Below the pieces are notes generated by a model. It ran no database searches and was not told the origin of the DNA. It saw only the letters and a list, made by a program, of their open reading frames with translations. This document shows positions 11,399 through 23,060 of a stretch of 64,000 nt of DNA, one piece after another (position 1 is the stretch's first letter; each line of letters opens with the position of its first letter). The translations under genes and the position numbers were made by a program. Location: positions 6,946,210-7,010,209 of the forward strand of contig PYIU01000001.1 in the NCBI GenBank assembly GCA_003415625.1. The letters run 5' to 3'. The stretch is from Aquanectria penicillioides (Eukaryota; Ascomycota; Sordariomycetes; Hypocreales; Nectriaceae).

Positions 11399-13858
11399 CT
11401 ATCTTGAGGGTACCCCGTTGACAGATCCCTTCAATGAAGCCTTGTTCTCAAACACAATCTCCCTAATATTTGTGTTCCCCGAACTTCCGGTCTCTAGCCA
11501 CCTCGCCAACAAGTCATTGCTTTCCCTTGGCTTCACAGCATTGTCCCGAGTTCCAACTGTGATATGTGCAACCCGATTGACACACTCCCAGGTTTCGTCT
11601 TGATTGATCAGACGAACAATAATTGCCATGATACGATCGTCGAAAACAACCTATGAACATTAGAATCGCTACGGTGACGGTGTTTCAAATATTCATACCC
11701 GTTCCAATAACACATCACATTCTCCATGAATGACATTCGTCATACCAGCTGCTTCTGCTTCACAATGTAAGGCAGAATATCGTTCCCAGAGCCCGGGATT
11801 TTCGTTAGAGGATGCTCTATGCATCAGGGTCACGTGGAATTTAGGCTGTACACGGCGTGTTTGCTTCAACTGCATGTAAAACCGAGAGCTCTCGGGGCTG
11901 GAACCCTTGAAAACTTGCTCAAGAGCTTCATTAACCTCCTTGGTGCTGATGGTGACACACATATACTCAAGTTGTGGTGGCTTCTTCTTCTTTTGAGACT
12001 TTTGATACTGCTCGTTGGTCTGCTGCCTAGCCAGATTATCCTTCTTGCCTCTGTCTGGAATGTCATGCTTGAAATCTGGCTTATATCCAAGAGCTGCTTC
12101 TATAGCTGCATCAAGTTGCTCAGGTTTGGGAACTTCTTCAACAAGATTTGGAAAGAATTTTTTTAGGTGTGTGACAGTGGTTTCGAGATTCTGACGACTT
12201 CCAGCCATTGGGTCCAGGTCAATCACAACATCAAATCCATCATCAGGGCGAGCGTGAGGATTGCAAGGTTCAAATCGATTTATGAAACCTTCCATGATGC
12301 CAATGAACTTGTCCTTGTCGGTTGCTGCATGAATCGTTTGGTGGTTATCACCGCGCTGGAGTACTCTTTCTTGAGTGACACGTCGGATGTCGTCAATGGA
12401 TTCATCGTCATGCTTGAAATTTAGACAAACGAGCTTGGCGGTGCTATGTTGTAGCTTAACATCAGTAATAATTTGCTTTCGCTCATGCCTTTGAGCATTG
12501 TTTCGGTCGGCCACTACTGCGGGATGATCTTTCAGTTGGCGCATAACCTCCTTGGTAAAGCGAGGGGGGCGTCCCTTGCCGGAGATATTGTCATTCTGAA
12601 CATGACCCCATCCAAATAAACGCGTTAATGCTAGCGCAATGGTTGTCTTGCCACAGCCAATGGTGGCTATGGGGCAGATAATTACATCCCGAGTGACTTC
12701 AGTCATGACTAGTGGGTCAAGCTCATCCATGTTCGCAGCATCCGCTCCTTTGAGATTTTTGAAGTTTAGGAAATCTTCGCGCAAGGAGATGATGCCGTGA
12801 TTCAAGTTATAATCTTTCGCCAGCTTTGGATCAGCTGCAAGACGCTTTCGGGCGTACATCAAATATTCCTGCGTGATGTTGATATGCTTCCTGAACTTGG
12901 GTTGTTTGCCGGAAATCAGTGCCTTTGTACACTCTCTCCATTGTCTATACATGAGATAAGGTTCTTCGAACTTGTACTTGAAGAACCAATCGCGAAAAGG
13001 AGATGTGTTGGGGTCGTGGCTCATCCTGCAGCGAATAACAAAACCTTCGACATCTCGGCCATCATAGGCCCCGGTTTCGGCGGCTTTTTCGAGGAAATCC
13101 TTCACTTTCTGAATATCATCCATGACAATGAGGCCAGTCTTAAGAAAGCCCCATTCATCAGCGAAGTTTTGGACGAAGGAACTAGGGTAGGTGGCAAACT
13201 CTGGAAGGTTGAGGTTAATGCCATGGAGGTACAGCCCAGCCTTGTCAGGCCCATAAGCGAGAATGTGTTCCTCGAAGGCGTCATCACAGAGTTCCGCGAC
13301 GGCAGTAATATTCCTTTTCCTAAGTTCACGCGCTAGTTCTGCCTTGGTCTTGCCGACAGCAGCCAACTGCCGCTCAATACGCTGCTCACCCGCGCTGGCA
13401 TGACTGAGCTGGACATCGCTTCGGTCTCCGGTGGAATGCTTGCTGCAGACAACGAGGGTATCATCTTCGAGGCCTGCGATGAATATGATACAGCCGTTCT
13501 CTTTGAGGGTCAATTCGTAAGGTCCTTGGGTTCTGGTCAAAATGTTACACCATTTGGTCTCGTGAACTTCGTCGGTGTTAAAGAACTTGTCGTAGCCTCT
13601 GACAGCTATCTCGTCTGAATTCCGTCTCGTCTTTGTTGTAAAAAGGCCGCGAGCGTAAGTTGGCAGATCCCTACGTTTGTAGTCCCAATCCTGTAACCGC
13701 CATGACTCAACTTGGATGCCATCTCGGGAACCCTTCACATCGAATGTGGTCTTCTTTACTGAGAAGCCACCCCGGCGCTTCTCCTTACGGGCAAGTTCGA
13801 GGCCCCCTAACATCCGGGACACTTCCTGGGGGTCTTGGGGAATGTAGGGTGCAGCCAT
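11399..13858 (-). CDS. TRL1: Fungal tRNA ligase (tripartite ligase-kinase-phosphodiesterase)
   Basis: Joins tRNA halves after intron removal, and HAC1-type mRNA in the unfolded-protein response. Two exons (11699-13858 and 11399-11650) encode 803 residues; the intron 11651-11698 is 48 bp. All three catalytic modules are visible. The N-terminal adenylyltransferase has motif I KENGCI (lysine near residue 119). The central polynucleotide kinase has P-loop IGCGKTT near residue 400. The C-terminal cyclic phosphodiesterase has both 2H motifs, FHVTLMH (about 672) and AHITVGT (about 748); the second exists only after splicing. Start chosen at MAAPYIPQDPQEVSRML, the usual start region; an in-frame ATG 144 bases upstream (14002) would add 48 residues without obvious family similarity. 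Tandem-inverted to a tRNA-processing neighbourhood (RPP40, TRM11). Confidence 0.95.
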
Positions 13859-15029
13859 GATGTTGGATGTATAAACGTTGTGCGCAATTCCTTTGCGATT
13901 GTATCTGTTATTCTGTGTGAGAAACAGCGAACGGAACGACAAGGAGTGAGCAGACATATCCGGAGCCTCACGTTTTGCCCCGTAGCCTAATCCTTTAGGC
14001 ACTAGAGATGTTTGCCGACTATTCCTTATGAAACAAACCGGTACCCCGAGATAGAGTCAATCCAAGGGTCCTGGGGAAGAGAGAAAAGGGACCTTGGCTG
14101 GTGGTTCTTTCAGTGTGATTGATTTGCCGGGCGTCGACCCTAATAGTGAACACCAGGTCAAATGGGAATGACGAGTAGAATAAACTATGGGCGTGACCTC
14201 GTAAAAATAGGGGACGTTTAGCTGCGAGGACAACCGATCACTTTATAAATCGCTGATGGGCTGAAGAGGAGTTTTGATGCCCTAAATATGAACTCGACCA
14301 AGTGGGGGTGGATGCTGAAAACTGCCTTGACGCACCGCCTCAATCATGGGCACTTTCTGGACCGGCGACGCCGCATGAGTCAGACAAAATTGACAGAAAT
14401 CAGCTAATCGATTGGATCTATGACTGGATTGTTATTACCTCAGACAAATATTTTGATGTGTTAGGCATTGGGCCTATTCTGTGATACCAAGAGATGTAAC
14501 TCTTTCACTCTAGACTAGCGTTGAGTCACGGCAAAGACGACGGTTTTGTCAATGTGGCGTGTCCAATCTCACCTCGACTGTGCCTTCGGCATACCCAAAC
14601 GTTGAGGACTGCAAAGTCCCTGGCTAGCAAACGATTTGATGTGTCACACTAGGCTTCCATCTTCAGCGCATTACAACCTAAGGCACGCAGGCTGCGAATG
14701 CATGTTACTGGGTGGTAGGTAGGTACCTACCTACCTAGGTATCTGTTGACTTGGTATGTACCTACCTACCTAGACCTGGTCACACCTGCCTCCTCAAGTT
14801 TGGGGCACCCACCCACAAGGGCAACTCACCAATTACTTGGTGGTTCTTTTGCGTTTGCCCCGCGTTTGAAAAAAAAAAAAACCTTGGTTGAACAGGACGC
14901 GAGGTTTCGAGCCAACCTCATCTCATCAACATTTGAGCACAGTCTACCCACCTTGTTATGTTTGATCCAATTCGATGAGCTACCGCTGAAACTTGCATCA
15001 CTCAGTTTTTTTCTTCCGGCGATCCTACA
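13859..15029. promoter_or_regulatory. Divergent upstream region, tRNA ligase / ankyrin protein
   Basis: About 1.17 kb between two divergent starts. It contains a 22-bp perfect palindrome of TAGG/CCTA units at 14714-14735 and a half-copy of the same unit at 14756-14773. An A12 run lies near 14869-14881. No gene is visible. The promoters of both neighbours should be here. Confidence 0.5.
14714..14773. repeat. TAGG/CCTA palindrome with a following CCTA half-array
   Basis: GGTAGGTAGGTACC is followed by its exact reverse complement, making a perfect 22-bp inverted repeat. A second TACCTACCTACCTAG array follows about 20 bp later. An 18-bp relative occurs at 53280-53297, and shorter pieces lie near 38245, 48788 and 59122. 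It could form a cruciform or be a paired binding site; neither is shown. Confidence 0.7.
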
Positions 15030-15680
15030 ATGGCATCCAACCCATATCTCTTGGCCGCCGACAATAGCCCCGCCCTTCAGCCTCTCCTGCGAGAAAATCC
15101 AACACTTGCCTCCTCTCAAGATGAACATGGTTACTCACTTGTTCATGCTGCATCCAGCTACAACCACCTCGACCTCCTCCGATCTCTGATTCGAGAATTC
15201 AAAGTTGACGTTAACATTTGCGACGAAGATGATGAGACTGCCCTGTTTGTGGTAGAGACCGAGGAGGCCGCACAAGTCCTTGTTGAAGAGCTGGGTGTGA
15301 ATATCAGCCACAGGGGCACGGAAGGATTGACTGCCCGGGAGAAAATTGAAGTTGAAGGCGATTTCCCTGCAGTTGCTGCATACTTGGCTAGGGTTGAAGC
15401 CAATCGAGGAAATGAGCTTGAATTTCCTACAAACACTATTATTCCTGAGTCCCTGCCTCCACCCCCAGAAGGTATGTCCGTAAGACTCCGAACTATCGAC
15501 CAAGGTCAAGAAATCCCTGAAGAAGTTGACCCCGAGTTCCAACGACGAATTGAGGCATTGGCCCAGCGTAATGATTTCAATACTCCACAGGGCCAAGCTG
15601 ATCTCCGTAAACTTGTCGAAGATGCCGTCATGGGACAGGGTTTAGGCGACGAACAGAGTGTGCGACCGAAGCACGACTAA
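15030..15680 (+). CDS. Small ankyrin-repeat protein (yeast YCR051W-like)
   Basis: Intronless 216-residue protein. Two to three ankyrin repeats occupy about residues 1-115: HGYSLVHAASSYNHLDLLRS, then VDVNICDEDDETALFVVE, then a partial repeat around GTEGLTAREKIE. After them comes a Pro-rich linker (ESLPPPPEGMSVRL) and an acidic/helical C-terminus. The layout resembles the uncharacterised yeast ankyrin protein YCR051W; I infer a protein-protein interaction role only. Its stop lies four bases from the RPP40 stop on the opposite strand, so the two 3' UTRs must overlap. Confidence 0.8.
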   Translation: MASNPYLLAADNSPALQPLLRENPTLASSQDEHGYSLVHAASSYNHLDLLRSLIREFKVDVNICDEDDETALFVVETEEAAQVLVEELGVNISHRGTEGLTAREKIEVEGDFPAVAAYLARVEANRGNELEFPTNTIIPESLPPPPEGMSVRLRTIDQGQEIPEEVDPEFQRRIEALAQRNDFNTPQGQADLRKLVEDAVMGQGLGDEQSVRPKHD

Positions 15681-15684
15681 GGTT

Positions 15685-17023
15685 TTACTCAGACACCTTT
15701 GTCTCCCACATTAGATAATGGCCCTCGGCAATTGGGGAACAGAGCACCACAACCTCGTCGGCATTTCCAGGTATGTTCTTGGAGAAGCAGGTTGCGTTGA
15801 GGGAGAACCATGATGCTGATGGACAAGCGACGATAGTGTTGATGAAAAGCTTGTGGAGCCAACTGGATGAAATGAGGCCTTGCCAGCTCAATTTACACAC
15901 AGTCATCTCTCTGCCTGTTTCTCCTGGGACTCGATACCTGGAAAGAAAGGGATCGATGTCGTTTTGATATTCTATCCGAGGACTTCCAAGGCGGATAAGT
16001 GACAGCCACTCGTAGCACTCAGATGAGGCCTCTTCAAGGCTAACTCGACTGGTATTTTTGAGGATCTCCGAGGAAATTTCTAGAGGCCCTTGAAATGTGA
16101 CAAGATCTCGAATTATTCCCGGAGTTGAGGTAAAGCTTGTAGGAAAGTGTCTCTGTAATGGGTCCGAGGACATTGCTTGCGAAAATTAGAAACGGGATTG
16201 AGAGTGTGGTGGAAGAACCTACACGATTTAGCAACCTTACAGAACAACCACGTCAACGGTTGGTGGAATATATTTTTGCAAGCAGAGATGAGTCGATCGA
16301 ATGTTTTTTTCCCGTGAATCATTGCCGGGCTCTTTAGGTCCAGTGAAACAACTGAGCGTATTGGATTAGTATGAGTTTGTGCAAGGTTGAGAATCGGCAT
16401 GACGAACCCCAACGAGGATTCAACCCCCGCCCGCCCTTTGCCCCATATGGCTTGCCGACCAGTCCAGCTCGTTCGTATGTTTCCTTGTCAAGATACATGT
16501 TTAATTTACCTGTAGCCTCTCAGCCTTAGAAAAAAAATTAACTTCAACTTAGCACCTACCGTCGTTTAGGGTAAAAAAGTTACCTAGTGTTGTTTTCCCC
16601 TCGGAGAGCATAAGAATATTTCCTGCAAAAAGGGCTTAGAAAAAAATGTGCAAATCCCTCTCTATTTTTCATGGGATTTACCATTTTTGATATATCCAGT
16701 GAAGAAGTCATACTCCAGAATATCACCTAAGGTCATGGTCACCTTGTAATATTGTGGGTGTATTTGTTGTGCATCATGTATATGTTTTTGAACCTCTTCG
16801 TATGCCCCAGCGGGCAACATCAAGTCCACCTGTGTCGGATTAAATCAGGGAAATTTACAGGACAGAGATGTTCTCCAACCTTGTGAATGAAGTCCAGTGA
16901 CTTGATTGCCGTCCAAAGGTTGCCCTTCTGTGGTGTTTGCTTGGTGTCGACATGACCCAGGGTGCCACAGGTGACAAAACATTTTGGTGACTGATAGATG
17001 GGCTTCGCCGTTGTCGGAAACAT
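15685..17023 (-). CDS. RPP40: RNase P/MRP protein subunit of the Rpp40 type
   Basis: Protein of the ribonuclease P holoenzyme that trims 5' leaders from pre-tRNA. Reconstructed from six exons: 16880-17023, 16682-16829, 16584-16622, 16408-16509, 16241-16351 and 15685-16175, total 344 residues. The splices bring together characteristic Rpp40 segments: KCFVTCGTLGHVD, FIHKVDLMLPAGAYEEV, YYKVTMTLGDILEYDFF, MYLDKETYERAGLVGKPYG, the PRW-V-V-S-L-D-L element, KKTFDRLISACKN and a C-terminal SWQGLISSSWLHKLF. No single open frame covers the gene, so it is easy to miss. Every intron has GT and AG ends and total coding length is a multiple of three. Budding yeast lacks a recognisable Rpp40. Divergent from TRM11 across 431 bp. 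Confidence 0.88.
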
Positions 17024-17454
17024 TGTTTGAAATGAAGAAGGAATGTTATAACAACGAATGATAAGTTGGAAAGAAACGAGATGAATTTCTTTGACTTCTG
17101 TTTTTGTCAACGCATTGGGAGATGTATGAGGAATGCGGATACTGAAATTCGCAGCCGGGGTTTTATCGGGGAATTTTTTTCTACCCAACGATTTCTGCAG
17201 AGGGTTTGTACCTGCACCCACCTCTCGCTGAAAATTGCAACAACCATCCGCAACTTGGAATAGGATTTGTATTCGTCATCGGACCAGGATTCTGCCGAGA
17301 GAGCCGAGTTCAGGTTTATCCCAGTGCAAAGACATACACTTCGTGAAATTGTTTGGAGATCAAAACCCGATTCCCGCCTGCAAAACCGAAGTGAACTGAG
17401 TACCATTTTATACTTCTCAAGTCTACTGCTTACCTATGAAACACCACTGTCAAC
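17024..17454. promoter_or_regulatory. Shared divergent promoter region, RPP40 / TRM11
   Basis: 431 bases separate two divergent start codons of genes that both act in tRNA maturation, so their promoters are likely shared or interleaved. No TATA box or named fungal site is certain by eye. Confidence 0.5.
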
Positions 17455-18944
17455 ATGGACTTCATTATCAAATTCGCACAGGTCCATGAATCATTCCGGC
17501 TCCTCGAGATCGAGGCTCTTGCAATTGTTGAAGGTGTGGAGCTGAAAGTTCTTGACTATAGACTAGATGTACGTGTACCTGCCAGTCACCATCCATGATT
17601 CCTGACCTCACCGCCAATAGTCCCCGTTTTGCATCGTGCAAGTTCCTTCAGCGGATGAAGCGAAGAGACTTATCCGGAGATCCATCTTGGCCCAGTCTAT
17701 TCACGAACTCTGGGGTGCTGGAAAGACGCTCCACGACGTTCATGACATCGTGAAACAAGGAACAATGCACCTCTGGAAGCAATACAAGGCCTGCTCCTTT
17801 AAGTTTTCCGTGGAACCATATCAAGGCTCTCGTTCCAACGCGAAAAGGGTCGAGCTCATCAATTCTTTTCGGTTCCTTGGGTTTGATGGACCCATCAAAA
17901 TGGCCAACCCAGATGAAATCTTCACCATCTTTGAAGAATGGCCATTTGATAGTGTCCCTCTAGGGATACTGGACCCTAAACACGTATACTTTGGCAGGTA
18001 TTTAGCAAGCTCGTCTCGAGAACTCATCCTTAAATTGGACCTGAAGAAGCGGGAATATATTTCAACCACGAGCATGGACTCAGAACTCGCTCTAGTTACC
18101 GCCAACATCGCCCTTGCGGCACCAGGGAAAATATTTTATGACCCATTTGTTGGAACGGGCTCGTTCCCTATCGCCTGTGCTCAATTTGGAGCCTTGTCAT
18201 GGGGGAGTGATATTGACGGAAGAAGCATTCGAGGCGAAGGGGGTAGGAAAAGCTTGCAAGGCAACTTCGCCCAGTACGGGCTAGATGCTTGTCTAGGAGA
18301 TGTTTTTTCCGCGGATTTGACCCACACTCCTATTCGAAAACATCGAGCATGGGATGGCATTGTCTGTGACCCTCCGTATGGAGTCCGTGAAGGCCTGAGG
18401 GTGCTAGGTTGCAGGGATCCTGAGAAAACACCCTGGCTAATTGAGGCAGGAAGAACAAAGGGAAAGTCTGTAACACCTCACTTAAATCGGCATGGGACCC
18501 AAGCGCTGACGAGAAAAGAAACCCCGACTATGTCCCGCCCAAGAAGCCCTATAGTTTTCTAGCAATGCTGGATGACATTTTGACATTTGCTTCCGAGACC
18601 CTGGTTGATGACGCAAGATTGTCGTTCTGGACGCCAACAGCGAACGACGAGGAGCAGGAAATCCCAGTACCAACTCATCCCTGCCTAGAGATTGTTGGTG
18701 TTTGTGTTCAGTCCTTCAACAAATGTAAGTTTTGTTACTTGGATGATTTGGGTCCATTCTAACAAGAGATGACTTAGGGTCAAGGAGGTTGATAACCTAC
18801 CGCCGCCTACCTGATGCTCAGGTCTCTGTGTCTGCGCTCGAAGCCTACATAGCTCGTCAAAAAGCATGCACAATGGGGACGACGGCCGACGAGCTCAACC
18901 CATTTCGACGTGGATATTTCAAGAAGTTTGAGGCTGACGAATAA
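17455..18944 (+). CDS. TRM11: tRNA (guanine10-N2)-methyltransferase catalytic subunit Trm11
   Basis: Catalytic subunit of the Trm11-Trm112 enzyme making m2G10 in tRNA. Four exons: 17455-17568, 17621-18465, about 18519-18724 and 18778-18944, giving 443 residues (yeast Trm11 is 433). The N-terminus is the THUMP-like domain. The Rossmann methyltransferase begins near residue 212 with DPFVGTGSFPIACAQFG, has the catalytic DPPYGVREG near 288, and later PPKKPYSFLAMLDDIL, FWTPTANDEEQEIPVPTHP and WSRRLITYRRLPDAQ. Introns 1 and 3 are clear. Intron 2 is less certain: the best fit to family spacing uses donor GTCTGT at 18466 and an acceptor at 18518; alternatives are GTAACA at 18470 or an unspliced frame with one missing base. 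Confidence 0.92.
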
Positions 18945-19094
18945 AATGCATATACAGGAAGGCCACCCCATTGACCATCATATGTTCCCATGCTCCAAGT
19001 ATAAAAATTTCCGATATTTGCGACCCATTGCCACGACTCGCATGTGCTCGGATGCCATCATAAAGGGTCATACCCGTCCTGCCTCCTATCTATG

Positions 19095-19132
19095 TTTGCT
19101 TGCTTGTTTGTTTGTTTGTTTGTTTGTTTGTT
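19095..19132 (+). repeat. (TTTG)n / (CTTG)n microsatellite
   Basis: About nine tandem TTTG-type units between the convergent TRM11 and GID4 ends. Simple slippage repeat in noncoding sequence. Confidence 0.9.
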
Positions 19133-19239
19133 GCATTGTAACTTCCCTTCATCTGAACCGGATCAAGTTGGGCCCAGTAAAATCCAGTGAGATCCCATCC
19201 TACTGTGTTGAATGTGTGTTGCGAGAGTTGGGTTGCGCC

Positions 19240-20417
19240 TCACCGGAATTCGGTCGCAGCGAAACAACCTCTGTCTGGCACATACTTCAGCTCCAGCTGT
19301 TGGAACCTGCGAGAATGGGTAGTCAGCACATGAATAGCACCATCCCAGGGCAACTCCCATGAACACTCACTTTTCACTCTTAGAATGGAAGTATATACCG
19401 CTGACCTCCCCTTTGATCTGATTGAAGCAAATGTAGTAGAAGCCTTCAAAACTCGCGCCCGTAATGGTTCGTACTCGATGGTCGGGAACTAGAAAATGCT
19501 CCTTCCACCTCATAAAGATATGTTCCTTCTGCCCAGGGTCTCGAATAAGGACGGGGCCCTTGCGGGCCTGCTTCTGAAATGGACGAAACGCAGGGAATTT
19601 GGCCCAATGGCTCAGATCCACCTTCATATTCGCCCCCCAATTGTCATGCTGGGTAAAGAAGTTGTGCTTGGTACCAATAATCTCGCCCTCAAAGTATGTT
19701 GTGAGGGTCGGGTGGTCCTCGGTAAGGCCTGTTCAGGTGTTATTTATCAGGAAACTTAGGAACGTCAGGTGGCATTGATGAGCCTACCTTGAATGCGCAG
19801 GTATCCGCAGAGAAAAGACTCGCGCAAATCCACATGCTTGATTTCAACCTGAACGTCGTATACTTGTCTTTCAGACTGCTGAGTTCCATGGAACCGACTG
19901 CCTGAACGGAGGTATGACGAGGGAGAGGAGGGAATAATCTAATGTTGTTAAAATACCTGTATAGTGTACCAGGGAGGGTTATGTTGTGGCTCACCCGCAT
20001 ACGAGAATAGTCAGATCCCATTGAAGGAGACCAGAGCTCATCTTCTTGAGTCTCGGCGTCGATTGATTCCCATTCGCGGCTTGGGGAGGCTCTTCTTCTT
20101 GTGGCCGTATGGGATATTGCCTCGGGCTCAGGAGCTTGTTGTGTGCTGTTAGATGCTTGGCGACTTAGTTGGGTGCCGATCTCGGTGTCTCTACTCTTGA
20201 CTAGGTCGGCTTCGGGACCACTGGATACGGGTGATGTCTCGGCAGTGGCAGTAGATTGAGGTCTGGGTGACATGGTAGTAGAGCGTGATGAAGGGTCCTC
20301 AGATGACCGCATTTCGTCCATGATGGCATCATCAGTGGCTGATCCCTCCGGAGGCGCGTCGCTCACAGACACGGGAGTGCCCTCTATGGGGGCCGAGGGC
20401 ACAGGCTGGACGCCCAT
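19240..20417 (-). CDS. GID4: GID/CTLH E3 ligase substrate receptor Gid4 (Vid24)
   Basis: Recognises N-terminal Pro degrons of gluconeogenic enzymes and recruits them to the GID ubiquitin ligase. Four exons (19995-20417, 19788-19938, 19371-19728, 19240-19306) encode at least 332 residues. The N-terminal ~140 residues are low-complexity Ser/Pro/Thr. The Vid24 barrel follows: SYLRSGSRFHGTQQSERQ, YDVQVEIKHVDLRESFL, LTTYFEGEIIGTKH, HIFMRWKEHFLVPDH, TGASFEGFYYICFN and, on the last exon, FQQLELKYVPDRGCF. The given start is the first in-frame ATG, but it is probably not the real one. An ATG at 20545 lies in a frame that joins this one if a C is added to the C5 run at 20517-20521, extending the protein to about 375 residues (see findings). 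Confidence 0.93.
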
Positions 20418-20545
20418 ATCTGTGTGTTCTTGAACAGCGTCGTGTGATTGCCAAGGGGGATGCTGGAGGTCATCAGGACAAGTAGAGAAGCTGTATGACC
20501 GAGGCGACGACGAGTCGGGGGCGGGTTAGATGATGGGGTCGGCAT

Positions 20546-22283
20546 CGCTGATGTGGTGGCAAGGTGACCTAAATGACCCGCGGCGATGGTAGGATGGACA
20601 GTATGCAATGAGGGTGCCACAGAAATGATTTTTATATCTAGATATATGGAGTTTGGCTTTCGCTTGTGTCCTTGCAGGGCTCAGGCGATCGAAAAAAAAG
20701 ATCGTGTCCGGCCGTCGAGGGTTCGTCGGGGTCGCGAGTGAGAGGAGGCTTTGGGGGAATCACCAGAGGTGGCGATGTCGGGGCAAGAGGAACATGGGGG
20801 TTTTAGTGAGTAAGATCCTTAGGCGCAGCGATCGGCCTTTAGGAAGCAAGACGAAAGCCCATTACTGAGGGTGAGGAAATAGAGGAATAATAGTACAGGG
20901 CGAGAGAACAAGCAAGCAAGTAGGCCAAATCGCAAATGGGTCGATGGCAAAAGGGACAAGTCGGTGATGATGGGCTGCTGGGTTTTCATGGGGAGACCTG
21001 GACGACGCAACCAAGCCTGATTTGCTAGCGGCCGCTGCAGCGTGGGTATCGGGGTAGGGATGGAGACGTGGATTTCGATGCCAGGGTACCTTATGGCACA
21101 AGTATTGTGACCAGCGTCCACGGTGGGAAGGCTGCCCATATCATATGGTGTCCTCCGTTCTGCGCGTACCTGTACCTGTCTCTTGGGACTCTGTGCAGCT
21201 CTCCCCGGGGAAGCCAAGTCACAGCACAAATGCGGGTCAGGGAACGTGCTGTTGTCCACTCTGGGTGTACTGTATAGGCTGGGCGCAGTTGCCAGCACCT
21301 TCCCCGGGACCTCACCCCGGAGGAGCAGGATCCAGCGCGGGCTAGCGGGAGCTTGAGGCACTGCAGTGAAGGGGTACTTCAATAGCATTGTCAGCGCCCT
21401 AGCTGTTCCCTAAGCTCGTGTCCCCACCAGCTTCTCTCTCAGTACCAGTACTGGAATCTCTACGTAGTACCTTCAAGCAACTTCTCTTCCGATGCGCTTT
21501 CACACCATTTGCAGGAGTCTGACTCCTTTCATCCATGAGGTATTGCCGACTAGGCAGATTGTATGATACAAAAGAAACATAAACCCAAAGGATCCTATCG
21601 GAGGCTCCGTCTTAGTCAATCGTAGCTCGTTAGAGTCGCCACCAAAGGAAGCCTTTGACCTAACTGGGCATTGTCAAGAGACTGCGTGGCTGGTCGATTG
21701 AGTGGTGTGTGCATCCAAGTTTTTTGAGTGCTTCAGGCCTATTGTGTGGGTGCGCGTGGGAGAGTGTGGGCAGCGCCTGAGAGAAAAAGAGGTGTGTGGT
21801 TCGACCTTTGAGTTGTCAATGCTACTGGCATTTAACCCCTACCGATTACTTCTCGTACCACAGGATGCATCCATGACAAGCCAGCCATCCGACAATCTCC
21901 CAATTTCTCGCACACGCCTTTCATGGTGGCCATCAAGCATCGTCATTGTTATGTATTTTTTCTCTCTCTTTCCCTCTTCTCCACAAACACTATGATACTT
22001 CATTTCCTCTCCATGTCTGTAGGCTGGCTTTGCTTTGATGTTACCTCTGATTACATGTGTTGCCTAAAACTAAAAGGAGAGACACTGTAGCCCACATGTA
22101 ATGGTGTATGCAGCCTTGCTGAGGCCCTTGCACACCGTTATTTTGCTAGCTCTGCCATCGCCTTGTCGAGATCGGGTATACACGGTTGCCATCTCTCTAA
22201 CGCCTAGATCTGATGGCTATGAGTGGGTATCAGTCCTCGATCTCTAACCCCCATCTCCGTGATCATCACTGCTCGCCTTGTCT
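20546..22283. other. Long GID4 upstream region and MAGO 3' region
   Basis: About 1.7 kb without a supported gene. The 189-codon minus-strand frame at 20819-21388 has no domain and is read through GC-rich sequence. It probably represents the GID4 promoter and a long 5' leader, plus the MAGO 3' UTR near 22284. GID4 in yeast is glucose-regulated; nothing here proves the same. Confidence 0.4.
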
Positions 22284-23060
22284 TTAGATAGGCTTGATCT
22301 TGAAATGAAGGGCGATCAGGCTAAATACTAATGCCTTCAAATCTTGCACTAGGTAGTAGAAAACTCGTAGGCCTTCAGGATCGGCCGATTCCGTCACGTC
22401 AACCAGCGATCCAATCTTGGCGGTCTGCCATCAATGTCAGTCTTTTGTTCGCACACCATCTGGTGTGACTAACCTCGAACGCAATATGGTCATTTCCAAT
22501 CCGGATTTCTAGCTCCTGTCGCCCGTCCTTGTTCTTCTGTGGCCATTTCGAGTCATCTTCCCTAGCTCGAGTCAGAACATTTTGTGCAGTCAGATGAGGC
22601 ATCTCGCGTACTTTATGATTTCGCTGGCCTTGATGATACGTTTAATCTCGTCGACAACTACTGAACTGACGCACACTGTGGCTATCCATTAGCCACTGCA
22701 TACAGTCCAAGAACCAGGCTCGTGCATACTCTCTTTGCGAATCAAACTATCGTTTCGGTAATTGGAGTTGTTTGCGTATCTTGCCACTGCACTACGACCG
22801 TCCCCAACAACGCGGAAGTCGAATTCTGAATATCGCATGAAAGTGAGTATTTGCGCTTGGTTGCAGTCGGAATCATGCTCGTCAGAGGTGCTCACCTAGA
22901 AATTCGTGGCCGAAGCGGCCCATATGGCCAGAACTGTTCAGCAACACTCCTTAGTAACTGATTTTGCGACAAGACCGATAGATGGGAAGGAAAGAAGGAG
23001 GGGAGGAAGGAGGGAAACTTACTAGTACCGCAGGTAAAAAGGTTCGTTCGTGTTAGACAT
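22284..23060 (-). CDS. mago: Mago nashi, exon-junction complex core subunit
   Basis: Heterodimer partner of Y14/RBM8 in the exon-junction complex deposited on spliced mRNA. Six short exons (23023-23060, 22896-22933, 22730-22825, 22612-22675, 22474-22561, 22284-22424) total 154 residues; no long open frame reveals it. Spliced order gives [98 protein letters not shown] and the terminal HFKIKPI, matching the family along its whole length. Budding yeast lacks it, while intron-rich fungi retain it, consistent with this genome. Divergent from SEC26. Confidence 0.95.

Noticed and set aside
13859..14002. 48-residue upstream extension of the tRNA ligase
   Set aside because: In frame but lacks family similarity; the downstream ATG gives the usual N-terminus.
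20819..21388. 189-codon minus-strand frame upstream of GID4
   Set aside because: No domain, overlaps other frames on both strands, no splice or start context.
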